This document shows positions 1-10,739 of a stretch of DNA of 64,000 nt, one piece after another (positions within the stretch are counted from its first letter, which is position 1; each line of letters begins with the position of its first letter). The notes beneath the pieces were generated by a model. The model had not been told where the DNA came from, did no database searches, and saw nothing but the letters and a program-made list of their open reading frames with translations. The stretch spans positions 146,860,730 to 146,924,729 of the forward strand of contig CM048746.1 of the NCBI GenBank assembly GCA_026315105.1, read 5' to 3'. The position numbers were made by a program, and so were the translations under genes. This DNA comes from Locusta migratoria. Lineage: Eukaryota > Arthropoda > Insecta > Orthoptera > Acrididae.

Positions 1-2683
1 TTACGCGATCCACCCACCTAATCTTCAGCATTCTTCTGTAGCACCATATTTCAAAAGCCTCAATCCTCTTCCTGTCCGCACTGTTTATCGTCCATGTCTC
101 ACTCCCATACAAGGCAATACTCCATACAAATGCCTTCAGAAAGGACTTCCTTAGGTTTAAATCAATATTCGATGTTAACAAATTTCTCTTTTTCAAGAAC
201 GCTTTTCTACCCATTGCCATTCTGCATTTTATATCCTCTGTACTGCGACCATCATTTGTTATTTTACTGCCCAAGTAACAAAACTCATCTACCTCTTTTA
301 TTGCTAAATTTCCCAAACTAATTCCTTGAGCATCACCTGATTTTCTTACACTGCACTCCATTACCCTAGTTTTGCTCTTGTTAATGTTCATCTTATATGC
401 ACCTCTCAGCACATTGTCCATTCCGTTCAATTGCTCTTCCAGGTCCTTTGCTGTATCTGACAGAATTACTATGTCATCGGCAAAACGCAATGTTTTTAAT
501 TCTTCCCCCTGAACTTTAATTCCTTCACCAAATTTCTCCTTGCTTTCCTTTATAGCTTGCTCAATATACAAATTGAACAACATTGGAGAAAGGCTACAAC
601 CCTGTCTTACTCCCTTCCCAACTGATGCTTCCCTTTCATGCCCTTCGAGTCTAATAACTGCAGTCTGGCTTTTGTACAAGTTGTAAATAACTCTGCTTTC
701 CCTATATTTTACTCCTGCTTGCTTCAGAACTTGAAAGAGTTTATTCCAATCAACATTGTCAAAAGCCTTCTCCAAATCTACAAAAGCTAGAAATGTAGGT
801 TTGCCTTTTCTTAATCTATCTTCTAGGATAAGCCGTAAAGTGAGTATTGCCTCCCGTGTTCCTACACTTCTCCTGAACCCAAACTGATCTTCCCCGAGGT
901 CGGCTTCTACCAGCTTTTCCATCCTTCTGTATATAATTCGCATTAATATTTTGCAGCCATGACTTATTAAACTGATGGTTCTGTAGTTTTCACACCTGTC
1001 GGCACCTGCTTTCTTAGGAATGGGGATTATTACATTTTTCTTAAAGTCTGAGGGTACTTCACCTGTCTCATACATCTTACACACTAGGTGAAACAATTTT
1101 GTCATGGCTGGTTCTCCCAGAGACTTCAGTAGCTCTGAGGGAATATCATCTACTCCAGGGGCCTTGTTTCGACTTAGGTCTTTCAGGGCTCTGTCAAATT
1201 CTTCTCTCAGTACAGTATCTCCTATTTCATCTTCATCTACACCCTCTTCCCTTCCTACAATATTGTCTCGAAGTTCATTTCCTTTGTAGAGCCCCTCTAT
1301 ATACTCTTTCCACCTTTCAGCTTTCCCTTCCTTGCTGAGAACAGGTTTTCCATCAGTGTCCTTAATATTCATAGAGCTGTTTTTCTTATCTCCAAATGTT
1401 TCTTTTATTTTCCTGTAGGCTGTATCTATTTTTCCCCTATTTATACATTCTTCTACATCCTTGCATTTGCCTTCTAGCCACTCCTGCTTAGCCATTTTGC
1501 ATTTCCTGTCAATCTCATTTCTTAGTCGTCTGTACTCCATTTTGCCTGTTTCATTTACTGCATTTTTATATTTTCTCCTTTCATCGATTAAATTTAGTAT
1601 CTCCTGTGATATCCAAGGATTTTTTGTAGGTCTTGCCTTCCTACCTATTTTGTCCTCTGCTACCTTCACTATTTCATCTCTCAATTTTACCCATTCCTCC
1701 TCTACTGTTTTATTTTCCCCTGTTTCTGTCAATTGTTGCCTAAAGCTCACTCTGAAATTCTTAAGAACCTCAGGTTCCTTCAATTTATCCAGGTCCCATC
1801 TCCTTATTTTCCTACCTTTCTGTAGTTTCTTTAGTTTCAGCCTACAGTTCATAACCAACAAGTTATGGTCAGAGTCTATATCTGCCCCTGGGTATGTCTT
1901 ACACTGTAGAACCTGGTTCCGAAATCTATGTCTTACCATTATAAAATCTATCTGGTATCTCCCGGTGTCTCCTGGTCTCTTCCACGTATACAACCTTCTT
2001 TTGTGATTCTTGAACCAGGTGTTTGTTATAACTAAATTATGTTCTGTGCAAAATTCTACCAGGCGGCTTCCTCTTTCATTTCTTTTGCCCAGACCATATT
2101 CACCTACTATCTTCCCTTCGCTTCCTTGTCCTACTACCGAATTCCAGTCTCCCATAACAATTAAGTTTTCCTCTCCCTTAATTGTCTGAATAATTTCCTT
2201 TAGCTCCTCATATATTTCTTCGATCTCCTCATCATCGGCAGAGCTAGTTGGCATATAAACCTGTACTACTGTTGTCGGTGTTGGCTTCGTATCTATCTTG
2301 ACAATGATAATGCGATCACTGTGCTGCTCATAGTAGTTTACCCGCATTCCTATTTTCTTATTCATTATCAATCCTACTCCTGTGATACCCCCAATTGATT
2401 TTGTATTTATAATCCTGTACTCACCTGACCAGAAATCCTGTTCATCCTGCCACCGAACTTCACTAATTCCCACTATATCTAACTTCAACCTATCCATTTC
2501 CCTTTTTAAATTTTCTAATTTTCGTACCTGATTAAGGGATCTAACATTCCACGCTCCGATCCGTAGAATGCCAGTATTGTCTTTCCTGATGATCACATCC
2601 TCCTGAGTAGTCCCCGCCCGGAGATCTGAATGGGGGACTATTTTACCTCCGGAATATTTTACCCGAGAGGATGCCATCATCAT
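1..2683 (-). CDS. RTE-type endonuclease-reverse transcriptase, open frame, C-terminus cut by the window edge
   Basis: I read this frame codon by codon (codons begin at plus-strand positions equal to 2 modulo 3) and found no stop from 2803 down to 2, about 894 codons from the first of three adjacent ATGs (2675-2683). A stop (plus-strand TCA, 2804-2806) bounds it upstream. Order: endonuclease at about 2560-1865 with the GDWNS motif (2138-2152) and an SDHN motif (about 1862-1873); a basic linker; reverse transcriptase at about 1020-440 with VDLEKAFDNV (about 752-781), GCSLSPMLFN (about 572-601) and catalytic FADDIV (467-484); then a C-terminal region with DEFCYLGS and WCYRRMLKIRWVDRV. The protein would cut target DNA and copy element RNA in place (target-primed reverse transcription). 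No broken catalytic residue is visible. An ATG further upstream in the 5' region is possible but blocked by the stop at 2804. Confidence 0.88.
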   Translation of the reverse strand, partial: MMMASSRVKYSGGKIVPHSDLRAGTTQEDVIIRKDNTGILRIGAWNVRSLNQVRKLENLKREMDRLKLDIVGISEVRWQDEQDFWSGEYRIINTKSIGGITGVGLIMNKKIGMRVNYYEQHSDRIIIVKIDTKPTPTTVVQVYMPTSSADDEEIEEIYEELKEIIQTIKGEENLIVMGDWNSVVGQGSEGKIVGEYGLGKRNERGSRLVEFCTEHNLVITNTWFKNHKRRLYTWKRPGDTGRYQIDFIMVRHRFRNQVLQCKTYPGADIDSDHNLLVMNCRLKLKKLQKGRKIRRWDLDKLKEPEVLKNFRVSFRQQLTETGENKTVEEEWVKLRDEIVKVAEDKIGRKARPTKNPWISQEILNLIDERRKYKNAVNETGKMEYRRLRNEIDRKCKMAKQEWLEGKCKDVEECINRGKIDTAYRKIKETFGDKKNSSMNIKDTDGKPVLSKEGKAERWKEYIEGLYKGNELRDNIVGREEGVDEDEIGDTVLREEFDRALKDLSRNKAPGVDDIPSELLKSLGEPAMTKLFHLVCKMYETGEVPSDFKKNVIIPIPKKAGADRCENYRTISLISHGCKILMRIIYRRMEKLVEADLGEDQFGFRRSVGTREAILTLRLILEDRLRKGKPTFLAFVDLEKAFDNVDWNKLFQVLKQAGVKYRESRVIYNLYKSQTAVIRLEGHEREASVGKGVRQGCSLSPMLFNLYIEQAIKESKEKFGEGIKVQGEELKTLRFADDIVILSDTAKDLEEQLNGMDNVLRGAYKMNINKSKTRVMECSVRKSGDAQGISLGNLAIKEVDEFCYLGSKITNDGRSTEDIKCRMAMGRKAFLKKRNLLTSNIDLNLRKSFLKAFVWSIALYGSETWTINSADRKRIEAFEIWCYRRMLKIRWVDRV

Positions 2684-2993
2684 ATGTTCATACAGTAGAG
2701 CTGCATGTCCTCGGGAAAGGTAACGGCTGTAGTTTCCCCTTGCTTTCAGCCGTTCGCAGTAGCTGTGTGGCAAAGCCACATTAGCTGATGTTACAAGGCC
2801 AGCTCAGTCAATCATCCAGACTGTTGCCCCTGTAACTACTGAAAAGGCTGCTGCCCCTCTTCAGGAACCACACGTTTGTCTGGCCTCTCCACAGATACCC
2901 CTCCGCTGTGGTTGCACCTACGGTACGGCTATCTGTATCGTTGAGGCACGCAAGCCACCCCACCTCGGCAATGTCTGTGGTTCATGGGAGTGG
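1..2993 (-). mobile_element. RTE-clade LINE (copy A), 5' end at 2993, 3' end beyond the left edge
   Basis: Non-LTR retrotransposon on the minus strand. It carries an AP-type endonuclease followed by a reverse transcriptase, in the same order as the full-length copy at 34,045-37,571. Its 5' end lines up with the 5' end of that copy (both begin, on the minus strand, close to a CCATGAACC block) and lies within a few bases of 2993. Sequence from 2994 rightward is an older copy of the same family in the opposite orientation, so copy A probably landed inside it. The 3' untranslated region and tail are outside the window. The RTE clade is inferred from the BovB-like endonuclease start (GAWNVRSLNQ) and the C-terminal block DEFCYLGSKI. 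Confidence 0.9.
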
Positions 2994-5103
2994 AACTTAT
3001 TGGTTATGAACTGTAAATTAAAACTTAAAAGTCTACAAAAAGGTAGAAAATTAAGAAGACGTTACTTGGACAAATTGAGGAACCAGAAGTGGCTGAGAGT
3101 TTCAAAGGGAGCGTTAAGCAAAGATTGGCTGTAATGGGGGAAAGTAATACAGTAGAATAAGAATGGAAGAATGGGAAGCTCTGAGAGATAGAGTAATGAA
3201 GGCCGCGGACGATTATACAGGCAGAAGGCAAGGCCTAATAGATATCCCTGGATAACAAAAGATATACTGAACGTAATTGATGAGAGGAGATAATATAACA
3301 AAAGATATACTGAACGTAATTGATGAGAGGAGGTAATATAAAAATGCAGCAAGCAAAGCAGGCAAAAGGGAGTACAGATGTCTGAAAAATGAGACTGACA
3401 AGAAGCACAGACTGGCTAAGCAGAATGGCTAGAGAATAAATGTAGGGCCTGTGGAAGAATGTGTAACTAGGGGAAAGATAGATAGATACTGTCTACAGGA
3501 AAATAAAAGAAATATTTGGAGACAAGAAAAGCAGCTGTATGAATGCCAAGCACTCAGTTGGAAAACTAGTACTAAGCAAAGTCAGGAAAGCTGAAATGTG
3601 GAAGGAATATATAGAGTGCCTATCAAAGGACATAAACTTGAAAGCAGTATTCTAGAAATGGAAGATGAAGTAGAGGAAGATGGGATATGAGATACAATAC
3701 TGCAAGAAGAATTTGACACAGCACTGAAAGATTCGAGTCAAAACAAGGCCCCTGGAGAAGATGATATTCCGTCTGAACTGCTGATATCATTAGGAGAGCC
3801 AGTCATGAAGAAATTGTTCCACCTGGTATGCAAGATATATGAGACAAGGAAAATACCCTCCAACTTCAAGAAGAACATAGTATTTCCAATTCCAAAGAAA
3901 ACAAGTGCACACACATGTGATAATTTCATAACTATCAGTTTAATAAGTCATGGTTGCATAATACTAACATGAATTATTTATTTACAGACAAATGGAAAAC
4001 TTGTGGGTTCTGACATTGGGGAAGATCAGTTTGAATGTAGGATAAATGTAGGAACAGCGAGGTAATATTCCCATTACGACTTATCTTAGAATATAGGTTA
4101 AGAAAAGGAAAACCTATATCTTTTAGCATTTGTGGATATGAAAAAAGCTTTTAATAATGTCAGTTGGTATACACTCTTTCAAATTCTGAAGGTAGCAGGG
4201 CTAAAATGTAGGGACAAATGAGTTATATTCAACCTCTACAGAAACCGGACAGCAGTTATTACAGATGAAGGATATGAAAGGCATGTAGAGATTAGGAAGG
4301 AAGTAAGACTCAGTTGAAGCCTATCTCCAATGTTGTTCAATCTGTACAATGAGCAAGCTGTGAAGGAATGCAAGGAGAAATTTGGAGACGGAATTAAAGT
4401 TCATGGAGAAGAAATAAAAACTTTGCGGTTAACCAATGACAGTAATACTGTCAAAGACAGCAAAGGATCTGGTAGACCAATTGAATGGAATGGACAGTGT
4501 CTTGAATGGTGGGTATAAGATGAATGCTAAGAAGAGTAAAATAAGGCTAATGGAATGTAGCATCAGAAAATCAGGCGATGCTGAAGGAATTGGATTAGAC
4601 TAGAAGGCAATAAAAGTAGTAGATGAGTTTTGTTATATGGGTACCAAAATAACTTCTGATGGCCGAAGTAAAAAAGATATAAAATGCAGAATGGCTATGG
4701 GAAGAAAAGCGTTTCTGAATAAGTGACACTTGTTGACATCCAATATTAATTTAAATGTTAGGAAGTCCTTTCTGAAAGTATTTGTCTGGAATGTAGCATT
4801 GTATGGGAGTGAACTTGGATGATACGGAGTTTAGACAAAAAGATGAAAGAAGCTTTGGAAGTATGGTACTACAGGCAAACAATGAAAATTATATGAGTAG
4901 ATCATATTACTAATGAGAAGGTGCTCAACAGAATTGGGGAGGAAAGAAATTTCTGGTGTATCCTGACTTAGAGAAGAGATAGGCTGGTGGGACACATTCT
5001 GAGACATCAAGGAATCATCAACTTAGCATTGGAAGGAAATATGTGGGGTATAAATCATAGAGGGAGATCGAAGTATGCCTACAATAAGCAAATTCAAAAG
5101 GAT
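2994..5103 (+). mobile_element. RTE-clade LINE copy 2, decayed, left part (interrupted by Gypsy)
   Basis: Plus-strand copy of the same family as 1-2993. It starts within the end of the endonuclease region (the counterpart of TTGGTTATGAACTG) and continues through the reverse transcriptase. Stops and indels are scattered through every frame; the longest intact piece (4330-4518) carries the block after the RT catalytic region. The sequence is cut at 5103 by the 5' LTR of a Gypsy element and resumes at 10,740. About 40 bp in the 3000-3340 region (an AACGTAATTGATGAGAGGAG motif) are duplicated. No functional product is expected. Confidence 0.85.
5100..5103. repeat. Target-site duplication GGAT (left), Gypsy 1
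   Basis: GGAT directly precedes the 5' LTR and is repeated at 10,740-10,743 directly after the 3' LTR. The match can be read as 5 bp (AGGAT) depending on where the LTR end is placed. Confidence 0.75.
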
Positions 5104-5307
5104 TGTGGTGACGTCAAGATCGACTCTACCTGGAGTGGAATATCTTTGAGCTGAGGTTTAGATAGCCTATGCGGACATTTGAGTATTGTTTGGACTCGAC
5201 TATTGTGTACACTAAATGTATCAAGTGATCTGTAATAAATGTTTATTATTCAGTTAATGTGGCATGTACCGAGTATTTATTTGTCATAGTGTATCCAGTA
5301 CGCAACA
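5104..5307 (+). repeat. 5' LTR of CsRn1-type Gypsy element 1
   Basis: About 204 bp beginning TGTGGTGAC. It is nearly collinear with 10,543-10,739, including the shared block around ATAAATGTTTATTATTCAG, which holds a possible polyadenylation signal. The two LTRs differ by several substitutions and small indels, so the insertion is not very recent. Confidence 0.88.
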
Positions 5308-5308
5308 G

Positions 5309-5319
5309 TGGTGACCCCG
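5309..5319 (+). promoter_or_regulatory. Primer-binding site, tRNA-Trp type
   Basis: TGGTGACCCCG follows the 5' LTR after one base. It matches the complement of the 3' end of animal tRNA-Trp (recalled). This primer is a known habit of the CsRn1 group of Gypsy elements and agrees with the CHCC finger at 6705-6758. Confidence 0.7.
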
Positions 5320-5504
5320 CATTTCAATTCACACACAATTACGCTTTCGTGCCTCTTTTCTGAATTTGTTATTACGCAAGTGCAGTGAACTATCGTGCCA
5401 TGTGGAATCAATCTCCATGTTCTTAAGTGCTACGATTGCAAGGACAAGGATTATCTGCTTCTCCACTTTAACCCACTGAGAAAGGACAGTGCATCAATTC
5501 ACAG

Positions 5505-6284
5505 GTGGGACTAGACATTATACAGCCTAACAAATTGAGCCCTGTTGTACATGTCAACAATCTGCGTGGACACGCCGACATGCTGGCTCCCGAACATTCT
5601 ATGGATCAAACCGCCAACTTAGTTAAAGTAGAATCAACTTTCACGTCACCAGGGCCTCATGAACAGTGTTGTGTTATAACTGAACATTCAAATTTTGACT
5701 CTTCGTGCACTCAACAGCGAGTTTCAGTATCGCCTTGGATCTCGAAATTTTTGTGCGATTTTCCACAAGGGCAGTGTGCTATACCTTCAGTTACTGTGCC
5801 TTTTGACCATCTACGATGTGTTACAAATGTGTTGAATAGTACCGCCGGACTGCTGGTTAGTTTAGGACAAAATACTTCACAGAACTATGCCCTCACGAAC
5901 GTACCAGTTTCCGGGCCAACATTCGTGACAGGCAATGCACCTCCTCCACTTGTTCATCCACTTAATTTTGAACAACAGCCCACTAAATTGCCAAAGCTGC
6001 CGCCTTTTGCAAAGCAACATCCGAACACTTGGTTTGCATTAATTGAATCTATTTTCAGGGTTTCGGGCATTCTTTCAGAAGAATCTAAGTTCGTGTGCCT
6101 TGTCGGTTATCTACACGACCACCTTGACTTGATTAGCGATTTGGTGCTTAACCCACTTCCACCACCTACGTACACTAATATGAAACGTATCATCTGTGAG
6201 AGACTTTCCCCCTCGCCTGATGAAGTTTTGCATCACATAATTCACGAAGTGCACTTAGGAGACCTTACACCATCTGTGGCGTAG
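5505..6284 (+). CDS. Gag (capsid-like) fragment of Gypsy element 1
   Basis: Frame of 259 codons. The C-terminal half carries a capsid-type block recognisable from insect Gypsy Gag proteins: LPPFAKQHPNTWFALIESIF around residues 165-185, followed by a helix-rich stretch and the ERLSPSPDE block. It would form the element's virus-like particle. The usual Gag continues with a linker and nucleocapsid finger, but here the frame stops at 6284 and the finger lies in another frame about 420 bp downstream, so gag is broken. The true start is uncertain; the frame has no ATG I would defend over another. Confidence 0.75.
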   Translation: MGLDIIQPNKLSPVVHVNNLRGHADMLAPEHSMDQTANLVKVESTFTSPGPHEQCCVITEHSNFDSSCTQQRVSVSPWISKFLCDFPQGQCAIPSVTVPFDHLRCVTNVLNSTAGLLVSLGQNTSQNYALTNVPVSGPTFVTGNAPPPLVHPLNFEQQPTKLPKLPPFAKQHPNTWFALIESIFRVSGILSEESKFVCLVGYLHDHLDLISDLVLNPLPPPTYTNMKRIICERLSPSPDEVLHHIIHEVHLGDLTPSVA

Positions 6285-6704
6285 GCTGCGCGCCCTTGTT
6301 TCAACTGATTTTCTCCTGGACATTACTTCGTGGTCAATCTGGCTAGTGAAATTGCCTGAACCCTAGCAGCTGCAGTTGCTGCCACTTACGTCTTGTTCTC
6401 TTGATGAAAAACTATCAATAGCAGATCGTGCATTTAAGATCATTAACCGTCACGCTCCCAGTGTTAACAGTGGCGCGAGTGTTGTTCCAAATATCCCCCC
6501 CCCCTACCACGCACGTAGGTGATGATCGCACGTGTGTTTTCATTGCGCAACCGCACGGTGTCGGCATCTGGTAGCCATCCCGCGCAATGCTCTCCGGACT
6601 CACCAGTTGCCATGATGGAAACGCCAGGCCAGCAGCGCGCTCTCTCGGATGCTGATGGAACTAGCTGCAGCACGCTTACCACGCCCAACAACAGCCGGCC
6701 GCTC

Positions 6705-6758
6705 TGCTGGTATCATAGCAACTTCGGAGACGACGCTAAACATTGCCGTGCGCCGTGC
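6705..6758 (+). pseudogene. Gag nucleocapsid CHCC zinc finger of Gypsy element 1
   Basis: The segment reads CWYHSNFGDDAKHCRAPC, a C-X2-H-X9-C-X3-C finger. Most Gypsy Gags carry CCHC; the CHCC form is a known hallmark of the CsRn1 lineage. It lies in a frame separate from the capsid part (5505-6284), with a C-run at 6497-6505 between them as one likely site of frame loss. Confidence 0.75.
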
Positions 6759-6857
6759 GCCGTGCGCGGCGGGAAACGCAGGCGGCATGACGCAGTAGTA
6801 GGCATGGCGCCCCACTCGAAATGAAGATGCCTCCACTCCACAACTTGCACCTCTGGT

Positions 6858-9800
6858 ATGGTAAGCTGCAACGGCTGTTTGTTTGTGACTGACTGTGTTT
6901 CAAACATTGACTTTCTGATTGACAGTGGGGCAGATACGAGTGTTTTATCCCCGTCTCTTGCACCGGACACTCTAATTCCTTTTCCCACACTGCTTCACGC
7001 CGCAAACGACTCCACTATCAAAGTGCTTGGAACGGTTCACATGCCGGTTCATTTATCTAAAGACTTGACTATTAAGTGGGACTTTCTGGTCGCGCAAGTG
7101 TCCTGTCCGGTGCTTGGCATAGACGTTTTAAGGAACAATAAATTTTCCGTGGACATTCCGGCAGGAATCTTGTTACATCAAACCACTAACACCCGCATCC
7201 ATCTGTCTGCCTCCTCCAGTGCACGGCCATTGCCGCATATTAATGTTGACATTTCTCTTTTGCAAACAGAGTGCGGGCTGTTAGCTGCGAAACTTACTAG
7301 TGTAACGTGTGACGTAACTGTACAGAGACTTGAAATTCTTGAACTTAAAGAAACTCAGAGTAGGCTTAAAGAACAGATTGACATTAAGTCACGCGAGCTG
7401 GTTCGTGCGAGAGAAGTAATCGCTTCTTTACGAAGTTTACGATCCGCGCAACAATTGTCGCACGCTCCCTCCCAGTCGCGCGGCCCGAACTCTGACGCGC
7501 ATAACAATAACACGACAGTTTCACATAGTTCTGCGCGCCCGCATGGTGTTCTTGCTATCAGTAGTGATGCTTGCCGTAGACTCAACACAACAGAGGGACC
7601 TCCAGTGCGTTTCAGACCACGCCACCTCAATCCGCATCAACTCAAAATCGCAAAAAACATTGTTGGTGAACTGCTTGAGGTCGGCATTGTGCAACCTTCC
7701 TCTAGCGAATGGGCTTCTCCTATTCACCTTACGCCGAAAAACGACGGTACCTATTGTTTATGTGGAGATTACAGGAAGTTGAACGATAGGACAATCACTG
7801 ATAGCTATCCTGTGCCAAATATCCAAGACTTTGCTAGCCAACTTGCAGGGGCAACCACTTTCAGCGTCGTTGACTGCAAGAAGGCTTATCACCAAATTCC
7901 AATGCAAGAATCAGACATTCCAAAAACGGCCATCAATTCTCCCTTTGGCTTATTTGAATATGTATATAGCCTTATGGCTTAAAAAATGCCGCACAGAAAT
8001 GGCAGAGGTTCCTAGACTCCCTTCTTCACCCTCTGCCACAGTGTTACGCATACCTGGACGATATTTTGATTCTTTCGAAATCTCCTGAGGAGCATGAAAA
8101 ACAGTTATCTGAACTGTTCAGTGTCCTTGATTCGCACGGTTTTGTGATCAACAAAGACAAATGTGTTTTCAGACAGTCGTCTGTTATTTTCCTGGGACAT
8201 GTCCTGTCAGCAGATGGCATTCGCCCCACTGATGAAAAGGTTGAAACTGTGCAGATACTTTCCCCGCCTGCAACTTATCATGAACCACGACGCTTCTTGG
8301 GTATGATAAATTTTTTTTGTCGTCATATCCCAAAGGCTGCTGAACTACTAACACCCCTCACAGATGCCTTGCATGGTCCTAACACTACAGGGGATCGTCC
8401 CGTCCTTTGGACGGCGGAGATGCACACTGCATTTGACTCTTTGAAAACGGCGTTAGTAAAAGCAATCACTTTGGCTCATCCCTCCCCCGATGCCACCCTT
8501 TCCATTACCACTGATGCCAGTGAGGTGTTGATTGGGGCGGTGCTACAGCAGCATTGTGGTGAGGAGTCACAGCCATTGAAGTTTTTTCTAAAAAGTTGTC
8601 ACCCAGCCAATCCAAGTGGTCTGCTTTCGACCGCGAACTTCTTGCTGTATACGAGGCGGTCAAGTATTTCTGGGAAGATATTGAGGGTCGGCCACTAACT
8701 ATATACACAAACCATAAACCTCTGGCACACGCCCTCAAAAATCCTCCAGCTGACCCACCTCCTCGTCGTTACAGGCATTTTGATCTGATCTCTCAGTACA
8801 CAAGCGATATACAGTACGTCTGTGGCTCTGACAATTTGGTCGCTGATTATTTCTCACGGCTCGCTGGTATCTTTTCTGTCATTGACTTCCACGAGCTCGC
8901 CAAGGCTCAGTCGAGCGATGATTCAATTTCGACCTTGCTCAAATCCGGTGAGCATTCTTTAGTTTTGGAGCGCAAAAACATACCCGGCGTGCCTACTGCA
9001 TTGTGGTGTGACACATCTTCGGGCGTCCCACACCCACTAGTCCCCACAAATTTTCGCCTCATCATCTTCGACGCGCTTCATGGTCTCGCCCATCCAGGTG
9101 CACAAGCCACCACTCGCTTAATCACGAAATGCTTTGTTTGGCCTTCGGTAAAAAAAGTACTGTCGTGAGTGGTGTCACTCTTGCATTCCGTGCCAACGCG
9201 CCAAGATTGGCCAACATTGCCACCCACCCCTTGGCTCCTTCAGTATCCACTCTGATCGTTTCACTCACATACACCTTGACCTGGTGGGCCCTCTTCCCAG
9301 TGTTGAAAGCTTCCGATACTTGCTCACATGCATTGACCGGGCTTCACGCTGGGTGGAGGCCACACCCTTGTCGGATATTTCTGCCACTACGGTTGCTTCC
9401 GCATTTGTATCTTGTTGGATTGCCGGCTTCGGCTGCCCTACTACGATCACTACCGATCAGGGTCGGCAGTTCGAGGCAGTGCTTTTCGATAAGTTGTGCG
9501 ATCTCTGTAGCACATCACATCCAACGGGTTGGTAGAGCGGTAGCATCGTACCCTGAAAGCTGCACTCATGTGCCATTCAGAATCACGGACTACCGCCCTT
9601 CCTTGGGTACTCCTGGGTCTCCGAACTTCATTCAAAGAGGACTTAGGATGCCTCACCACTGAGCTCTTGTACGGTGAATGCCTTATGTTGGCAGCAGAAT
9701 TCGTCTCTGAGGACATGGCCCTCACCATTAGCTCATACCCTGAATTCATTGAGCAAATCAGGACTACAGTGCGAGCACTCTGCACCTCTCAAACCTTCAT

Positions 9801-10494
9801 TCATGCCCGCCCAGATGTCTTTGTGCATAGGGATTTAGAAACGTGTGCTGCAGTGATGCTACAGCACGATTCAGATCGCCCTCCACTACAACCGCCGTAC
9901 GCCGAGGTCCATCGCACTTCGACATCATCATTGTCGGGAAGCCTGCTTGGACCGTCTCCTTTCAGCTCCCAGGCGCCGCAGTCGACACTGCACCAATGCC
10001 TGATGTTACCTCCGACCCCGGTCCCCCCCCCTTGCACACCACGGAATGACACGCCTCTGCAGGAGGGCGACCCCCTGCCGAGTCCGAGGGCCGAGTCACC
10101 TTCCTCCCCCTTAACTCATTTTTCCCCAGCACACCTTCTCCCTCACTTCTTCTCAGTAGACGTTTCTGCCTACCCCCCTTCCAACATCTCTGTCGTTTTG
10201 AATGATAGTCAAATCTTCGTTATGTACATCTCTCCTGACTCTTCCAATGAACCTCATGAACAAAACCTTTCCCTCCTCTTTTCCGAAAGCCTTCCCTCGA
10301 CCGCTGATCCATCAAACGACGAGTGTTTCATTGATGCTACCGGCACCCTTTTCATCCTCTTCTTTCCTACTCCACTTGTCACACACTCACCTAGCACTTA
10401 CACTCGTGCCGGCTGCAGAGTCATTGCGCCTGCTTGGCATAGAGACTATGTTTTCCCTCTCCCCCGTGATCGGCCTTCGGTCCGGCACTCGTGA
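6858..10494 (+). pseudogene. Pol of CsRn1-type Gypsy element 1: protease, RT, RNase H, integrase, broken
   Basis: Domains in order. Aspartic protease with the DSGA motif (residues 22-25 of the frame at 6858). RT fingers with WASPIHLTPKNDGTYCLCGDY, then a frame break near 7975. RT palm with YLDD at 8051-8062. RNase H start with TTDAS near 8510, then a break near 8585 and a second RNase H part. Integrase zinc-binding region with HGLAHPGAQATTR near 9080. Integrase core in another frame from 9284, with the first two acidic residues in IDRASRW and TTDQGRQFE. A deletion near 9535-9550 removes the region expected to carry the third catalytic acid. A proline/serine-rich tail runs to 10,494. At least four frame breaks make it non-functional. 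The neighbouring LTRs and primer site define the element. Confidence 0.88.
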
Positions 10495-10522
10495 TCCAGT
10501 CTCAGATGTACTCCACACTGCA

Positions 10523-10542
10523 GGGGGGGGGGGGGGGGGCTG
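10523..10542 (+). promoter_or_regulatory. Polypurine tract: G17 run plus CTG before the 3' LTR
   Basis: Seventeen consecutive Gs (10,523-10,539) then CTG sit directly upstream of the 3' LTR, the position of the plus-strand primer tract. The same arrangement (G9 then CTG) precedes the 3' LTR of the related element at 32,254. Confidence 0.65.
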
Positions 10543-10739
10543 TGTGGCGACATTGAGATCGACTCTACCTGGAGTGGAATATCTGAGGTTTAGATAGGCC
10601 ACACGGGCCTTTGAGTATTGTTTGGACTCGACTATTGTGTTCACTAAATGTATCAAGTGATCTGTAATAAATGTTTATTATTCAGTTAATGTGGCATGTA
10701 CCGGGTATTTATTTGTCATAGCATATCCAGTACACTATA
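10543..10739 (+). repeat. 3' LTR of CsRn1-type Gypsy element 1
   Basis: About 197 bp beginning TGTGGCGAC, matching 5104-5307. It is followed by the GGAT duplication at 10,740-10,743, after which the interrupted RTE sequence resumes. Confidence 0.88.

Noticed and set aside
94..2006. Plus-strand ORFs in the first 2 kb
   Set aside because: Antisense shadows of the RTE frame on the minus strand.
6415..7005. Minus-strand ORFs opposite the Gypsy gag/protease region
   Set aside because: They are shadows of the plus-strand element frames, with no motif of their own.
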